NCBI RefSeq assembly: GCF_024199925.1 | Contig: NZ_JANADR010000001.1 | Coordinates: forward strand, 7,691,501-7,755,500 | Direction of reading: 5' to 3' | DNA: 64,000 nt | DNA from: Bradyrhizobium sp. CCGUVB1N3 | Lineage (GTDB): Bacteria > Pseudomonadota > Alphaproteobacteria > Rhizobiales > Xanthobacteraceae | Part shown: positions 18,358 to 28,100 of the stretch, in pieces | Layout: every line of letters starts with the position of its first letter | How positions within the stretch are numbered: the first letter of the stretch is position 1 | Translations under genes and position numbers: made by a program | The notes under the pieces: generated by a model | Told to the model about the DNA's origin: nothing | What the model saw: the letters and a program-made list of their open reading frames with translations, nothing else | The model's database searches: none

Positions 18358-19020
18358 CTACCGAGACGGCTGTGCGGCCTGGGTTCCGCTTGAGGTGGGA
18401 TCTGATGATACCTTGTTGTTAGCTGTGCCCAAGTTGCTGCTATTGCCTGTCGCGAAGCTTTTATATGTGGCAACGGGAATGGCCGCACGATTGCCATCAC
18501 TCGGCATAACGGCCTGATTGTCGAGCAAGTCGTGCGGATCGTTGACCATCCCGGCCAGATTATTGCGGATCGAGCAGCCAAGCGTCGGGTCGAAAGAATT
18601 GTCGTTCACTGAAGGGCCGACGATCGACATCGACGGACAGACCGGAGGGTATGCCTCATACGTAATCGCCTCGATTCGCGCGGCAGAGCCATCGCGCCGG
18701 TCGATGGATGGGCCCAAGAAGCGGATATTGTAAGGGTCGACGCCCATTGCGCGGGCCTCACTGGCTATCTGCGCTCCGAGCCGAGGTGAGCCGGTGATAT
18801 CGAGATGGAGCGCGTCACGCCGACCGCGACTGGTACTGGCTATGAAATACCGCAGGCGCTGCCGCTCAGTCCCTCGAAGGCTCTGTAACAGCAAGACGTT
18901 CCTCTCCGGTTGAACCAGGATCGATTGCGCAGTCGGCTCGGGGTAGATCGGCGCGGTGCTTGTGCAGCCACCTAGACTTACCGTCAGAGCGATCAGGGGG
19001 CGCACGATTCGAAATGTCAT
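18358..19020 (-). CDS. CpaD/Y4xK-like outer-membrane lipoprotein of the T3SS locus
   Basis: A protein of about 220 residues. The start at 19020 gives MTFRIVRPLIALTVSLGGC, a signal sequence with a lipobox (SLGGC). The body resembles CpaD-type pilus lipoproteins: a periplasmic domain with LGAQIASEARAMGVDPYNIRF, then CPSMS and FDPTLGCSIRNNLAGMV, where two cysteines may pair. It follows rhcC2 by 10 bases, matching the NGR234 order ttsI-rhcC2-y4xK. CpaD proteins help secretins of Tad pili, so this one probably acts as a pilotin-like partner of RhcC2. The tail (about 185-220) is low in complexity. Confidence 0.75.
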   Translation of the reverse strand: MTFRIVRPLIALTVSLGGCTSTAPIYPEPTAQSILVQPERNVLLLQSLRGTERQRLRYFIASTSRGRRDALHLDITGSPRLGAQIASEARAMGVDPYNIRFLGPSIDRRDGSAARIEAITYEAYPPVCPSMSIVGPSVNDNSFDPTLGCSIRNNLAGMVNDPHDLLDNQAVMPSDGNRAAIPVATYKSFATGNSSNLGTANNKVSSDPTSSGTQAAQPSR

Positions 19021-19030
19021 TGGTCGATCC

Positions 19031-20515
19031 TCATTCGATGATATGGCCGCCACCCCGTGTCGTGCTTGGTACGCTGGTCGGGGGAGCACCGCGACCAGGC
19101 GGGCGAGTTGCCATCGTGTTCGTCAGACTTCGCGCGAGGTCTGAGGGCGGTGCGATGCGGTCGGTGGGGGCACTCATCGGCCTCGTGTTCGATCGTGGCC
19201 GCACGACGTAGGGCGTGACGATAATCACGAGTTCCGTCTCCTCCTGTTGAAATGAGGATGAGCGAAACAGCGCACCAAGAATCGGCACGTCGCCGAGCCA
19301 AGGGAAAGTCGTAATATCAGTGCTGAAGTTGCGCCGAATGAGCCCACCGATTGCAAAGCTTTGGCCGCTGGCGAGCTCGACGACCGTGTTGGCACGCCGG
19401 GTGGAGAGAGCCGGCACGGAGATGCCGTTGATGGTGACAGCACCTTGTGTCGATAGTTCGCTGACTTCGGGCTTCACGCGGATGTTGATCTGATTGTTAC
19501 TGAGAACGGTCGGCACGAACTCCAGGCTGACGCCGAAGTGACGAAACTCGACGGAGACCTGCCGATTGTCCTGCAAGACCGGAATGGGAAATTCGCCGCC
19601 GGCCAGGAAGCTGGCGGATTCGCCGGACATTGCGGTGAGGTTCGGTTCAGCAAGTACGGAAGCGAGGTGCTCGTGGGCCATTGCATCGAGTACGGCGCTG
19701 ACGTTGACATTGCCAGTGTTGACTCCGATCCTTGCCGTACCGCCGCCCTGCGCCGCGCCGTTACCGCCGCCACTGCCACTGACCAAGCCGAGCGTGAAAG
19801 GGCCAGCTTGACCGGAAGCGGAGAGGTTGACGCCGAGCTCCTTCATGGCGCTCCGGGAGACCTCCGCCACGCGCACGCTCAGATTGACCTGCAATGACCC
19901 AGCCACCTGGATCTTGTTGACGACGAGCGCGCCGGCGCCGAGAAATTGCTCAGTCACTTTCATTGCGCTATCGACGATCTCCGCATTGGGCGCCGTACCG
20001 CTAAGGATGGCGCCGCGCGGGGTATAACTGACCTGGATCGGATAGTCGCCGACCTGTGCTTTCAGCGTGGCGCGCAAATCCTCGATCGGCTGCGTGACGA
20101 CAACACGCAGCTCAGCGAGAGCCTCCCCGTTCTCGTTCAGTGCGAACAAGCTGGTCCGTCCCGATTTTTTGCCAAAAACGAAGATGGTATTGTTCGACGG
20201 CGCCTGATAGTCCGCGATCGTAGGATCGGCGACAAAGATGCTCGCAGCTGGCGCGGGCAGATGAATTGTCTTACCGAGCGAAGAGGAAAGGGTCAGTGTC
20301 CCGCTAATGCCGTCAGGAGCCGTACGCGGCGGCCCCCCTCCATCATTCCGCTTGATCTGAGCTGCGGCCGCGAGCGGGCATAGCAGAACGACCACGCACA
20401 AAAGATGCGAAAGACAAGGAAGAAAGGCGGATAAAAGGGCGCTCACAGCGATCGATACGCGACGGACGCCCGCATGCTTATCAAAAACGATGTTCAAGAC
20501 AGTCTTTTCTTTCAA
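19031..20515 (-). CDS. rhcC2: RhcC2, T3SS secretin (pore-forming part)
   Basis: A 494-residue secretin with an export signal in the first 55 residues, BON/N-domain repeats (about 65-215), and a C-terminal secretin barrel domain (about 240-450) with VLAEPNLTAMSGESASFLAG, VKPEVSEL and WLGDVPILGALFRSS. These sequences are typical of the CpaC/RhcC2 type rather than of animal-pathogen SctC. It supplies the outer-membrane ring, with RhcC1 supplying the N-terminal domains. It sits 10 bases after ttsI and probably shares its nod-box promoter. Confidence 0.9.
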   Translation of the reverse strand: MKEKTVLNIVFDKHAGVRRVSIAVSALLSAFLPCLSHLLCVVVLLCPLAAAAQIKRNDGGGPPRTAPDGISGTLTLSSSLGKTIHLPAPAASIFVADPTIADYQAPSNNTIFVFGKKSGRTSLFALNENGEALAELRVVVTQPIEDLRATLKAQVGDYPIQVSYTPRGAILSGTAPNAEIVDSAMKVTEQFLGAGALVVNKIQVAGSLQVNLSVRVAEVSRSAMKELGVNLSASGQAGPFTLGLVSGSGGGNGAAQGGGTARIGVNTGNVNVSAVLDAMAHEHLASVLAEPNLTAMSGESASFLAGGEFPIPVLQDNRQVSVEFRHFGVSLEFVPTVLSNNQINIRVKPEVSELSTQGAVTINGISVPALSTRRANTVVELASGQSFAIGGLIRRNFSTDITTFPWLGDVPILGALFRSSSFQQEETELVIIVTPYVVRPRSNTRPMSAPTDRIAPPSDLARSLTNTMATRPPGRGAPPTSVPSTTRGGGHIIE

Positions 20516-20525
20516 GTTCGATTGA

Positions 20526-21215
20526 CTACGCGGCCGACGCCGCGCCTTTTAATTCAAGGACGTAGCCGATCCCGCGCGCGGTTTTGATCCGTAGCGTTGC
20601 GCCGGACTGACTCAAATGACCGCGTAAACGATAGATTCCGACCTCAAGCGCATTGGTCGAAACCTCGTTGTCAAACGCATAGAGGCCATCCTCCAATGAC
20701 GCGCGCACGACGGTGCGGCCTGCGCGGCTGAGCAGATGCTCAAGAATGCACACTTCGCGGCGCGCGATCTTCAGCGGCCGACCATTAACGGAGGCCTGCC
20801 GACCGATCGGATCGAATCTTAGATTGCCAAAAGTAACGACGGGGGCCGTCATTTGCGTTGATCGGCGCAGAGTGGCGCGCATCCGTGCGATGAGTTCATC
20901 CGTAGACACGGGCTTGGGCAGGAAGTCGTCCGCACCGCCATTGAAAATCGCGATCCGCCTACCGAGCTCGTTAAGGCTGCTCATCATCACGGCAGGCATC
21001 GAATATCCGTCGCGCCTCAACTGCTTCAGCCACTCCAAGCCGTCTCCATCCGGTAGAAGCAGCTCGAGGAGAAGGATGTCATAGCGGGCACAACCAAAGG
21101 CGGCGGCGGCCTCATCGAGCGTGCACGTTACGTCAACGGCAAAACCGCAGTCCGAGAGCGCTTCGTGTACAACGCGAGCTGGGGCCGTCTCATGATCAAC
21201 CAGTAGCGTTCGCAT
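20526..21215 (-). CDS. ttsI: TtsI, OmpR-type transcriptional activator of the T3SS
   Basis: A 229-residue response-regulator-like protein: receiver domain (1-115) and winged-helix DNA-binding domain (about 130-225). The start at 21215 gives MRTLLVDHETA; the frame extends a further 11 codons upstream. The usual phospho-acceptor Asp is Glu51 (LLLELLLPDGDG), a change thought to mimic a permanently phosphorylated state, consistent with the lack of a partner kinase. TtsI binds tts boxes such as those at 4479, 7597, 14746 and 24539. A nod box 358 bp upstream links it to NodD and host flavonoids. Confidence 0.95.
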   Translation of the reverse strand: MRTLLVDHETAPARVVHEALSDCGFAVDVTCTLDEAAAAFGCARYDILLLELLLPDGDGLEWLKQLRRDGYSMPAVMMSSLNELGRRIAIFNGGADDFLPKPVSTDELIARMRATLRRSTQMTAPVVTFGNLRFDPIGRQASVNGRPLKIARREVCILEHLLSRAGRTVVRASLEDGLYAFDNEVSTNALEVGIYRLRGHLSQSGATLRIKTARGIGYVLELKGAASAA

Positions 21216-21572
21216 GTCATCACCTCTTACCAAGTCATGCCAAAACACTCAGCAGGTCATGTTCGAACATGACGTCGAGCGAAATTGAGCAGTCCGGCTT
21301 TCGTGTAAGCGTTTGCAGCCGGAATAGACGAAGAAGAACGGTACTAACCAATCGCGCACTTGATCCGATCCAATGTCAGCTCGACTCGCATTTTCGACAG
21401 CCTCATCTGGCTCGCATGCATCCTGGTGGACCTCCAGTCTGGCCTTGCCTCAGAGGCATCGACCGCAATCAATCAAACGCATCGATAGGATGGTAGAACC
21501 CTCGCTCATCGCCGCGACAATTTTGGCAGTTGTCAACGACATCAGGGGGGCAATATGATTGCGAGCACACGT
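21216..21572. other. ttsI leader region
   Basis: The 357 bases between the nod box and ttsI hold no recognisable gene. They would form a long untranslated leader if transcription starts just after the nod box. No clear structured element was identified. Confidence 0.4.
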
Positions 21573-21619
21573 GATGGTGAAATCGATTGTTTGGATGAAA
21601 TGCATTCACATTCCGGATC
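21573..21619 (-). promoter_or_regulatory. nod box upstream of ttsI
   Basis: The minus strand shows the 47-bp nod-box layout: an ATCCGGAATGTGAATG half, then CATCCAAACAATCGATTT and CACCATC. This closely follows the consensus bound by NodD. It is 358 bp upstream of ttsI and reads towards it, placing the T3SS regulon under flavonoid/NodD control. The IS3 element begins about 40 bp upstream. Confidence 0.93.
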
Positions 21620-21789
21620 GGTGATGTTGTTCCCGGAGGCTGAGAGCTGGCCCCGGTTGTTTGGACAGCGCCCCGCGAAAATTAAGTGGATTCCTGCCGG
21701 GTTATGCTGAAGGCGGGGCTTTACGATTTTGCTGTGGCGTCGGGAGGGCGTAAGCCCGACCAGAGCCGCAGCAAAATCGTTGGCGACGA

Positions 21790-22617
21790 TCATGCGGCCG
21801 TCACCATCGTTTGCGCGCCGAAGTAAGCCTCGTCGGGCGTGCGTTCGTCAAGGCTCGAGTGAGGACGTCCTCGGTTGTAGAACGCCAGATATTTGGAAAT
21901 CGATGCTCGCGCCTCGAGCACGCTGTCGTAAGCACGCAGATAGACTTCCTCGTATTTGACAGTGCGCCACAGCCGCTCGACGAACACGTTGTCGCGCCAG
22001 GCACCCTTGCCGTCCATGCTGATGGCGATGTTCGCGTCCAGCAGCACGCCGGTGAAGTCGAGGCTGGTGAACTGGCTACCCTGATCCGTGTTGAAGATCT
22101 CGGGCCTGCCGTGCTTCGCCAACGCCTCCTGGAGCGCTTCGACGCAGAATATCGTCTCCATCGTGATCGATACGCGATGGACCAACACCCGTCGGCTGAA
22201 CACATCGACGACCGCCGCGAGGTAGACGAATCCACGTCGCATCGGAATGTAGCTGATGTCCATTGCCCAGACCTGGTTCGGCCGCTCGATCTTCAATCCG
22301 CGCAATAGGTACGGGTAGATCTTGTGGCCCGGTGCGGGCTTGCTCGTGTTCGGACGGCGATAGATCGCCTCGATCCCCATGCGCTTCATCAGCGTCGCGA
22401 CGTGGCGGCGGCCAATCTGCATGCCCTCACGCTGCAACAGCGATCGCAGCATGCGCGCCCCTGCGAAGGGATAATCGAGGTGCAGCTCATCGAGCCGGCG
22501 CATCAAGACAAGGTCCTCGGCCGAAACCGGCCGAGGTTCATAGTAAACCGTACTGCGGGCAAGGTTCAGGACCTTCGCCTGGCGCACGACAGACAGATCA
22601 TGGTCGCGGTCGATCAT
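21790..22617 (-). CDS. IS3-family transposase OrfB (DDE integrase core)
   Basis: A 275-residue rve-type transposase. The HTH_21-like segment is near 45-100, and the DDE residues are visible in VWAMDISYIPM, FNTDQGSQFTS and NVFVERLWRTVKYEEVYL. ATG overlaps the orfA stop by four bases (ATGA), an arrangement used in IS3 groups either for coupled translation or together with frameshifting. No frameshift or truncation is seen, so the element may be active. Confidence 0.9.
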   Translation of the reverse strand: MIDRDHDLSVVRQAKVLNLARSTVYYEPRPVSAEDLVLMRRLDELHLDYPFAGARMLRSLLQREGMQIGRRHVATLMKRMGIEAIYRRPNTSKPAPGHKIYPYLLRGLKIERPNQVWAMDISYIPMRRGFVYLAAVVDVFSRRVLVHRVSITMETIFCVEALQEALAKHGRPEIFNTDQGSQFTSLDFTGVLLDANIAISMDGKGAWRDNVFVERLWRTVKYEEVYLRAYDSVLEARASISKYLAFYNRGRPHSSLDERTPDEAYFGAQTMVTAA

Positions 22618-22919
22618 CGCTTTGCGCTCAGCAGGCCCGCCTTGGTGAGCGCGCCGGACAAAAAATCGTTCTCCAACGCAAGCTCGCCGATCTTGGCATG
22701 TAACGCCTTCAAATCGACCGGCGCCTCGGCCGGTCCGTTGTCCTGCCCAAACACTCCGGCGGCGCCTTCCAGGAGTTGGGTCTTCCAGGTCGTGATCTGG
22801 TTCGGATGGACATCAAACAATTGCGCCAGCTCGGCCAACGTCTTCTCCCCCTTCACGGCCGCCAAAGCCACCTTTGCCTTGAATGCCGGAGAATGCGTCC
22901 GGCGACTCCTCTTCGTCAT
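22614..22919 (-). CDS. IS3-family transposase OrfA (HTH)
   Basis: A 101-residue helix-turn-helix protein ([39 protein letters not shown]) ending in a leucine-rich helix. The start at 22919 is preceded by GGAGCGAAG; the longer frame up to 22973 runs into the terminal repeat. It recognises the element ends as part of OrfAB. Confidence 0.88.
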   Translation of the reverse strand: MTKRSRRTHSPAFKAKVALAAVKGEKTLAELAQLFDVHPNQITTWKTQLLEGAAGVFGQDNGPAEAPVDLKALHAKIGELALENDFLSGALTKAGLLSAKR

Positions 22920-22990
22920 CTTCGCTCCTGATTCGCGGCAAGAAGCCTCGCCGCTCTCAGGCAGAAAATCCACTCAAGCTACTGTCCGAA

Positions 22991-24538
22991 TTTGCGGAGC
23001 CAGCTCTCTGGATCGAAATCGCCTCATCGCGATCGATGCTTTGATGAGCGAGCGGTGCAGCCTCACGGCCGCAGGTTTGATGGCTGATGAGCGGTGATTT
23101 CGGCCGATTTGCATCGTTGCGCTCCCAATTTGCGAAGCCCCTCGCGCCGGTAGACTTTTGCGTGCGGACCAGCGGACTTAACCGTTCGGCCACGCGAGCC
23201 CGTGCGCGGTTAGCTCCTGCTACATCAAAGTCTCGATCGCCGCGTGGACGACCTATCGTCGGGTTTGCAAGGCCATTAACTTGCTCGGTCTTTATCGCTT
23301 CGAGCCAATCTCTCTCGCTGCAAAGGACAGACCCTCGATGGGCACCGAAACTTCGCCAGACCCGACATTCAGTCACGTCCGATACGCTGGCGGCGATGCA
23401 CCCGTCGGGCGCCGAACCATTGGCGAGCGCATTTCGTATCTTTCGTTGTGACGCATGCCACTTAGGCGGTTGAGTTGCCTACGTTCCACTGATTTTGGCC
23501 AATGGATACGAAGGTCAGAGATCGGACTTTGATTGATCTGCCTTCCCAATTCGAGACGCAACTTCAAGCCGGTTGGCGCGCCGGCGAACCGCTCGTCCGG
23601 TTTGGGCTGCAAGTGGGGCAGAGCTGATACGGCGTCAAGGTCGCATAGGCTATGCCGGCAGCAGGGGCTTGGGTGGCGTGGCCAAGAAGCTTGAGGGATT
23701 AGAGGGAGGCGAGCTTGGAGCATTTGAGACATTCTATCTGTCGTGAAGTTGCGAGGGCCGGAGACCGCCGCGACTTAAGCTGTGATACGTCCTGTACCTG
23801 TTTCGAATCGTACAATCTGACGCTCCGTCCGATTCAAGCCCCTATGAGCGCTCGTAGCTTGGCTATATCAAGCGCACATGCCTCCAGATGGGGTGACGAT
23901 ATTGGAATTTGAGAAAGCGCAGCTGCTCCGAAAGGCGTCTTGTCCGAACCGAGCAATTTTCCTGGCTATGAGCATCGTGGTTCCATCGCCTCTCGATGGG
24001 AAGAGGGTGCTCGTCAAGCACGCAATGTCTTCTGCCCGGGGTGGCAAGCTTACCTGAAGACGTAGATTTCGCCTCCTCGTCCGATGCGTCTTGCTGCGGT
24101 GAATCTTTTGGCCGTCGTCGGTCCGCGGCTGCGCAATCAGTGATCTCGTTCACGGGACGCTTGACCTGCGACGACGAACCAAGTGGCCTTCTTGACAAGG
24201 TCGGGTTTGAGAGGACAGCCAAAGACTTTGTCGTTTTTTCGCGTCTGCAATAACATGGCATGGTTCAGCCGAGTGGCTTGTACACGAGCTTTCGTCACGA
24301 AAGCATGTCCTCCAGCGCCGCGCATTGATGCGGGGGCGATCGTTCAATCGCATAAAGGAGGATTTCAGAAGCGGTCATGTGGCTGGACACGTCGCTCAGT
24401 GGCAACAAACTGCTTGATAGACTTCCTTTCGGCTTGGTCTTGCTTTCGGCTGGGTCTTGCCGACAGACCGGTCGTTCTGATGCCATGGCCCGAGGAGCCA
24501 GCGCTTGGGCCGCTAGCCGTGAGTGTCCGCAGCGAATT
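22991..24538. other. Gene-free stretch between the IS element and the giant-effector promoter
   Basis: About 1.5 kb with only short frames and no recognised domains on either strand. It probably consists of decayed accessory DNA. Confidence 0.4.
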
Positions 24539-24563
24539 CGTCAGCTTCTCGTCAGCTCGCCCC
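24539..24563 (+). promoter_or_regulatory. tts box upstream of the giant effector gene
   Basis: TCGTCAGCTTCTCGTCAGCT followed by CGCCC has the same GTCAGC variant as the nopB box. It lies 553 bp before the start of the 2722-codon gene, farther than usual, and no other gene lies between. Confidence 0.8.
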
Positions 24564-25115
24564 TTTAGCTCTGTGCCGCCTTCAATAGACAGCTAGGATC
24601 ATCCATTTTGCAGTGAGAATTCTCCAGCCTATGGCCCTCCAACCGATATGCTCCAACGCGTCGTCGTGGAGGGTATTGGCGGGCATCTCCAAACTCAGCA
24701 GGGTCTTTCGCGCGAAATTGTTCGAGCCGAGATCATTGAGTGAGAAGTTCTGATCCGTCGTTCGACGTTCATCAGCTGACACCAAAAATCAACTTCACGG
24801 AATGCTGCAAGCCCGGCAGAGCTAGTCGCGCTGTCGGGCGGCAATGAGCGTCGAATCCAGCTTACCTCGAACATCGAAGCGGGCGAGCAAATGTATCTGT
24901 CCTTGCGACAGATGCACCCTTGGCGATGAACGACGGTGCTCGCTTCTGTTGCTCGAAACACCCTTATCCAGCCATCCGTTGTGTGCGCAGCAGCGTTAGC
25001 ATCGTCATTTGGTGCTCCTGCGCTCCTAGCAGCCGCCACGACGGATCGGCCCAGCACGCAGCTAGGGCGATAAGCATTATCGCTCGCGCATTCGCATCCT
25101 CTTGGGAGACACGGC

Positions 25116-28100
25116 ATGAGAGACGTCACCAGACGTAGGAACGCACGGATTTCGGACTTCGAAACGGGCTTAACCGCTCGGGATGATGAATCTCAATTCG
25201 CGTCTCGGCGCGGCGATGGAGCTAGCGGAAGGTTCGGAGCTGTGCTTGCGCGGATGCACTCTGAGCCTCAAGATGCAGATGCTCCCTCAACACGCACCCC
25301 GTCCGTGCCTGGTGATGATCGTTGCGATACCCTTGCCGATCCTAGCCTTGACGCACACAGAACCGGAGCGGGTGCGCCGTACGCAGCCAATGGCGGGCGC
25401 GAGCGGTCCGCGGGACACAAGCGTGGCGCCCAAACTCGGAAGCCAAGCTCCTCTCGTTCCGGTGTCGATCCCTTCGACGCCGATCTGCGGCCGGAAAGCT
25501 CGCAAACAGGTGCGCTGCAACTGCGCCGAGGCGTGTCGGGACGGGACGCGGAATGGGGAACGCATCGTGCCGGCGATAAAGGAGGTCATAGCGTCCACGA
25601 TTGGCGTCATACCACTTATCGCAACGCGCAAGAACCGGAAGGCGGCTTAACCCATTCTCGCCTTGCGGATCGGCGAGATAACGGAGCCACCGAAAGCTCG
25701 CGAACGGGCACACTTGCGCCGCACGCGCAATCGGCCTCGCTGCTTCCCTCCAGGGCAGGTAAGCGCCGCTTCGACGAGCTGGCTGAGCACCGCCCGCATG
25801 CCGCGACTTCGGAACGGTATGGACGTGCAGAGCTCGAGAGTGGAAAAGTTCGCGCAGCGATCGAGACCATTGATCGGGCTTGTCGCGCGCATGACTTCAA
25901 TCAATTCTCTCGAACCGTGGTCGTCCATACACAACAGAATAATCCCAAGCAGTTGAAGATGCCTGGGCTGGCAGCTTTTCTGCAAAAGGCCGCGACTCTT
26001 TTCAAGACTGAATTCGTCCCGCTATGGGAAGACAACCTCCGCTACCAGCAATCGTGGGGCTACGCTACGACCTGCAATGCAGTGAGCCGGGAGGCCGGAG
26101 GTCAAGCGGGTATAGACGCTTGCAAGGCCATGGCAGCGCGACTGTCAGGACTTGATGACTCCCTCATGAGGAAAGTCGACCTCAAGGCTTTTTCCCTTTT
26201 TGCGACTTCATTCGGGCGGCACACACAATCGAGTAGGTGCCGCAATGGAACAATCAGGATCGCCGAGTTCTTTCGCGATGATCATGAAGCGCTTCAGGAG
26301 CTGAACGAACAGAGTCTCTCGTTGCTCGCGAACGGATTTAGCAAGTGGCCGGAACGGGCGGAGTGTCGGCAAGCCACGGTCGCGATTGCGAGCGAAGTCT
26401 CTCGCCGCGCACGCGGTGCGGGGCTCTCCCATGCCACTCAGCAGCAACTGTCCAACCTGGCAAACGCCTTCTGCAAGTGGCCCGACGAGGCGAAGTGCTG
26501 CCGGGCGAGCGTCGTGATTGCCGATGAGGTGTCTGGTCGCGCACACCTTTCCGATTTCAATCCGCAGGCACTTACGAACCTGGCGAATGCGTTCTGCAAG
26601 TGGCCGGACCGAACGAGCTGCAGGCTCGCGACGATCGCCATCGCCAGGGAGGTTGCCGGGCGCCGGCTGGGTAATTTTGAGCCGCAGGGCCTGGCGAACC
26701 TGGTGAACGGCTTCGACAAGTGGCCGGACGAGCGGCCTACCCGGCGAGCGGCCGTCGCAATTGCCGGTGAGATCTGCCGCCGGGACATCTCTGCGTTTAC
26801 GCATCAGAACCTGTCCCTCCTTGCAAACGGCTTCAGCAAATGGCCGGACGAGGAGAACTGTCGCGCGGCCATAGTGGCAATCGCCGGGGAGGTCCTCCGC
26901 CGTGGGCTCGGCCATTTCACGCCACAGGCATTGGTGAACCTCGTGAGCGGTTTCAGCAAGCGGCCCGAGGAAGCGGACTGTCGCGCGGCCACAGCGGCAA
27001 TCGCCGGCGCGGTCCTGGGCGGGCGACTGCGTGGTCTTACTCCGCAGGGCCAGACCGTCCTGGTAAACGGCTTCAGCAAATGGCCGGAAGATGCGACCTG
27101 TCGTGCGGGCACCGTGGTCATAGCCTCTGAGGTTCTTGAGCTCGCCCGCCGAACCGACGGTCTTTCTGACTATCCTGCACAAGACCTCGCTGTGGCGGCA
27201 AATGGTTTCAGCAAGTGGCCGCATGAGAGGGGCTGTCGTCAGGCAACCGTCGCGATTGCCGACGAGATCCTCAGGCTTCCTGACCGCCTTTCTGATTGTA
27301 CGCCGCAGGAACTGGCCAGTCTTGCAAACGGTTTCAGCAAGTGGCAGGCAGAGCCGGCCTGCGGCGAAGGCATAGGCGCAGTCGCCCGAGAGACCCTTGG
27401 CCGTGCCGACCGCGACCGTCGGCTCACTGGCTTTACCGAGCAGTCGCTTTCGAACCTGGCGAACGCTTTCAGTAAATGGCCAGACCAGAGGCTTGTGCTT
27501 CAAGCCACGATCGCAATCGCCGGTGAGGTGCTCAGCCGCTCCGATCGGCTTTCGGCTTTTACCCGCCAGCAGTCCGCGAACCTCGTGAACGGCTTTTGCA
27601 AGTGGCCGACTGATGAGAGCTGTCGCCGCGCAACAGCCGCGATCGCCCGCGAGCTATGCGACCGCAACAGGCTATCCAGTTCTGATAGCCAGGGGCTGGC
27701 GAACCTGCTGAACGGCTTTGGCAAGTGGCCTGCAGACGAAGACTGCTCCGAAGCCGCCGCCGCGATCGCTCGGGAGATCCTCAGCCGGCGCCGCCTCTGC
27801 GATTTTACTCCGCAGCAACAGGCTGACTTGATGAACAGCTTCATCAAATGGCGTGGAGAGACTTCGTGCACCCAGGTGATGGTACACCTTGCGCGGGACC
27901 TTGGTCGGGGAGGTGAGCGGTTCGCCGCTTTCAACACACCTCAGCTCAGCATGATCGCCAATGCTGTGGGACGAAGTTTCATGAGGGCGGAGGAAGGTGG
28001 AGAGATTGCTGACGCCACTTTGCTCAAAGACCGGCTGCAGCAGCTGGTTCATTACTTGCACTATGCAAATGATCGGCTCGAGCAGGCCGATGTCTTGAGC

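Larger units (their letters stand above)
21658..22990 (-). mobile_element. IS3-family insertion sequence, apparently complete
   Basis: A 1.33-kb element with overlapping orfA and orfB and imperfect terminal inverted repeats: TGTTTGGACAG on the left against CTGTCCGAA at the right end, with inner matches AGTGGATT and CTGCC. A long inverted repeat (GATTTTGCTGTGGC against GCCGCAGCAAAATC) at about 21726-21780 follows orfB and may act as a terminator. Exact ends and target duplication could not be fixed by eye. Confidence 0.75.

Noticed and set aside
26208..27503. 431-residue minus-strand frame inside the SKWP array
   Set aside because: It is a repeat-driven shadow: the periodic plus-strand codons leave the antisense frame open. 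There is no start signal and no recognised domain.
26299..27880. CRISPR-like periodic sequence
   Set aside because: Units are in-frame protein repeats of over 110 bp, diverged at synonymous sites, without identical repeats or unique spacers.
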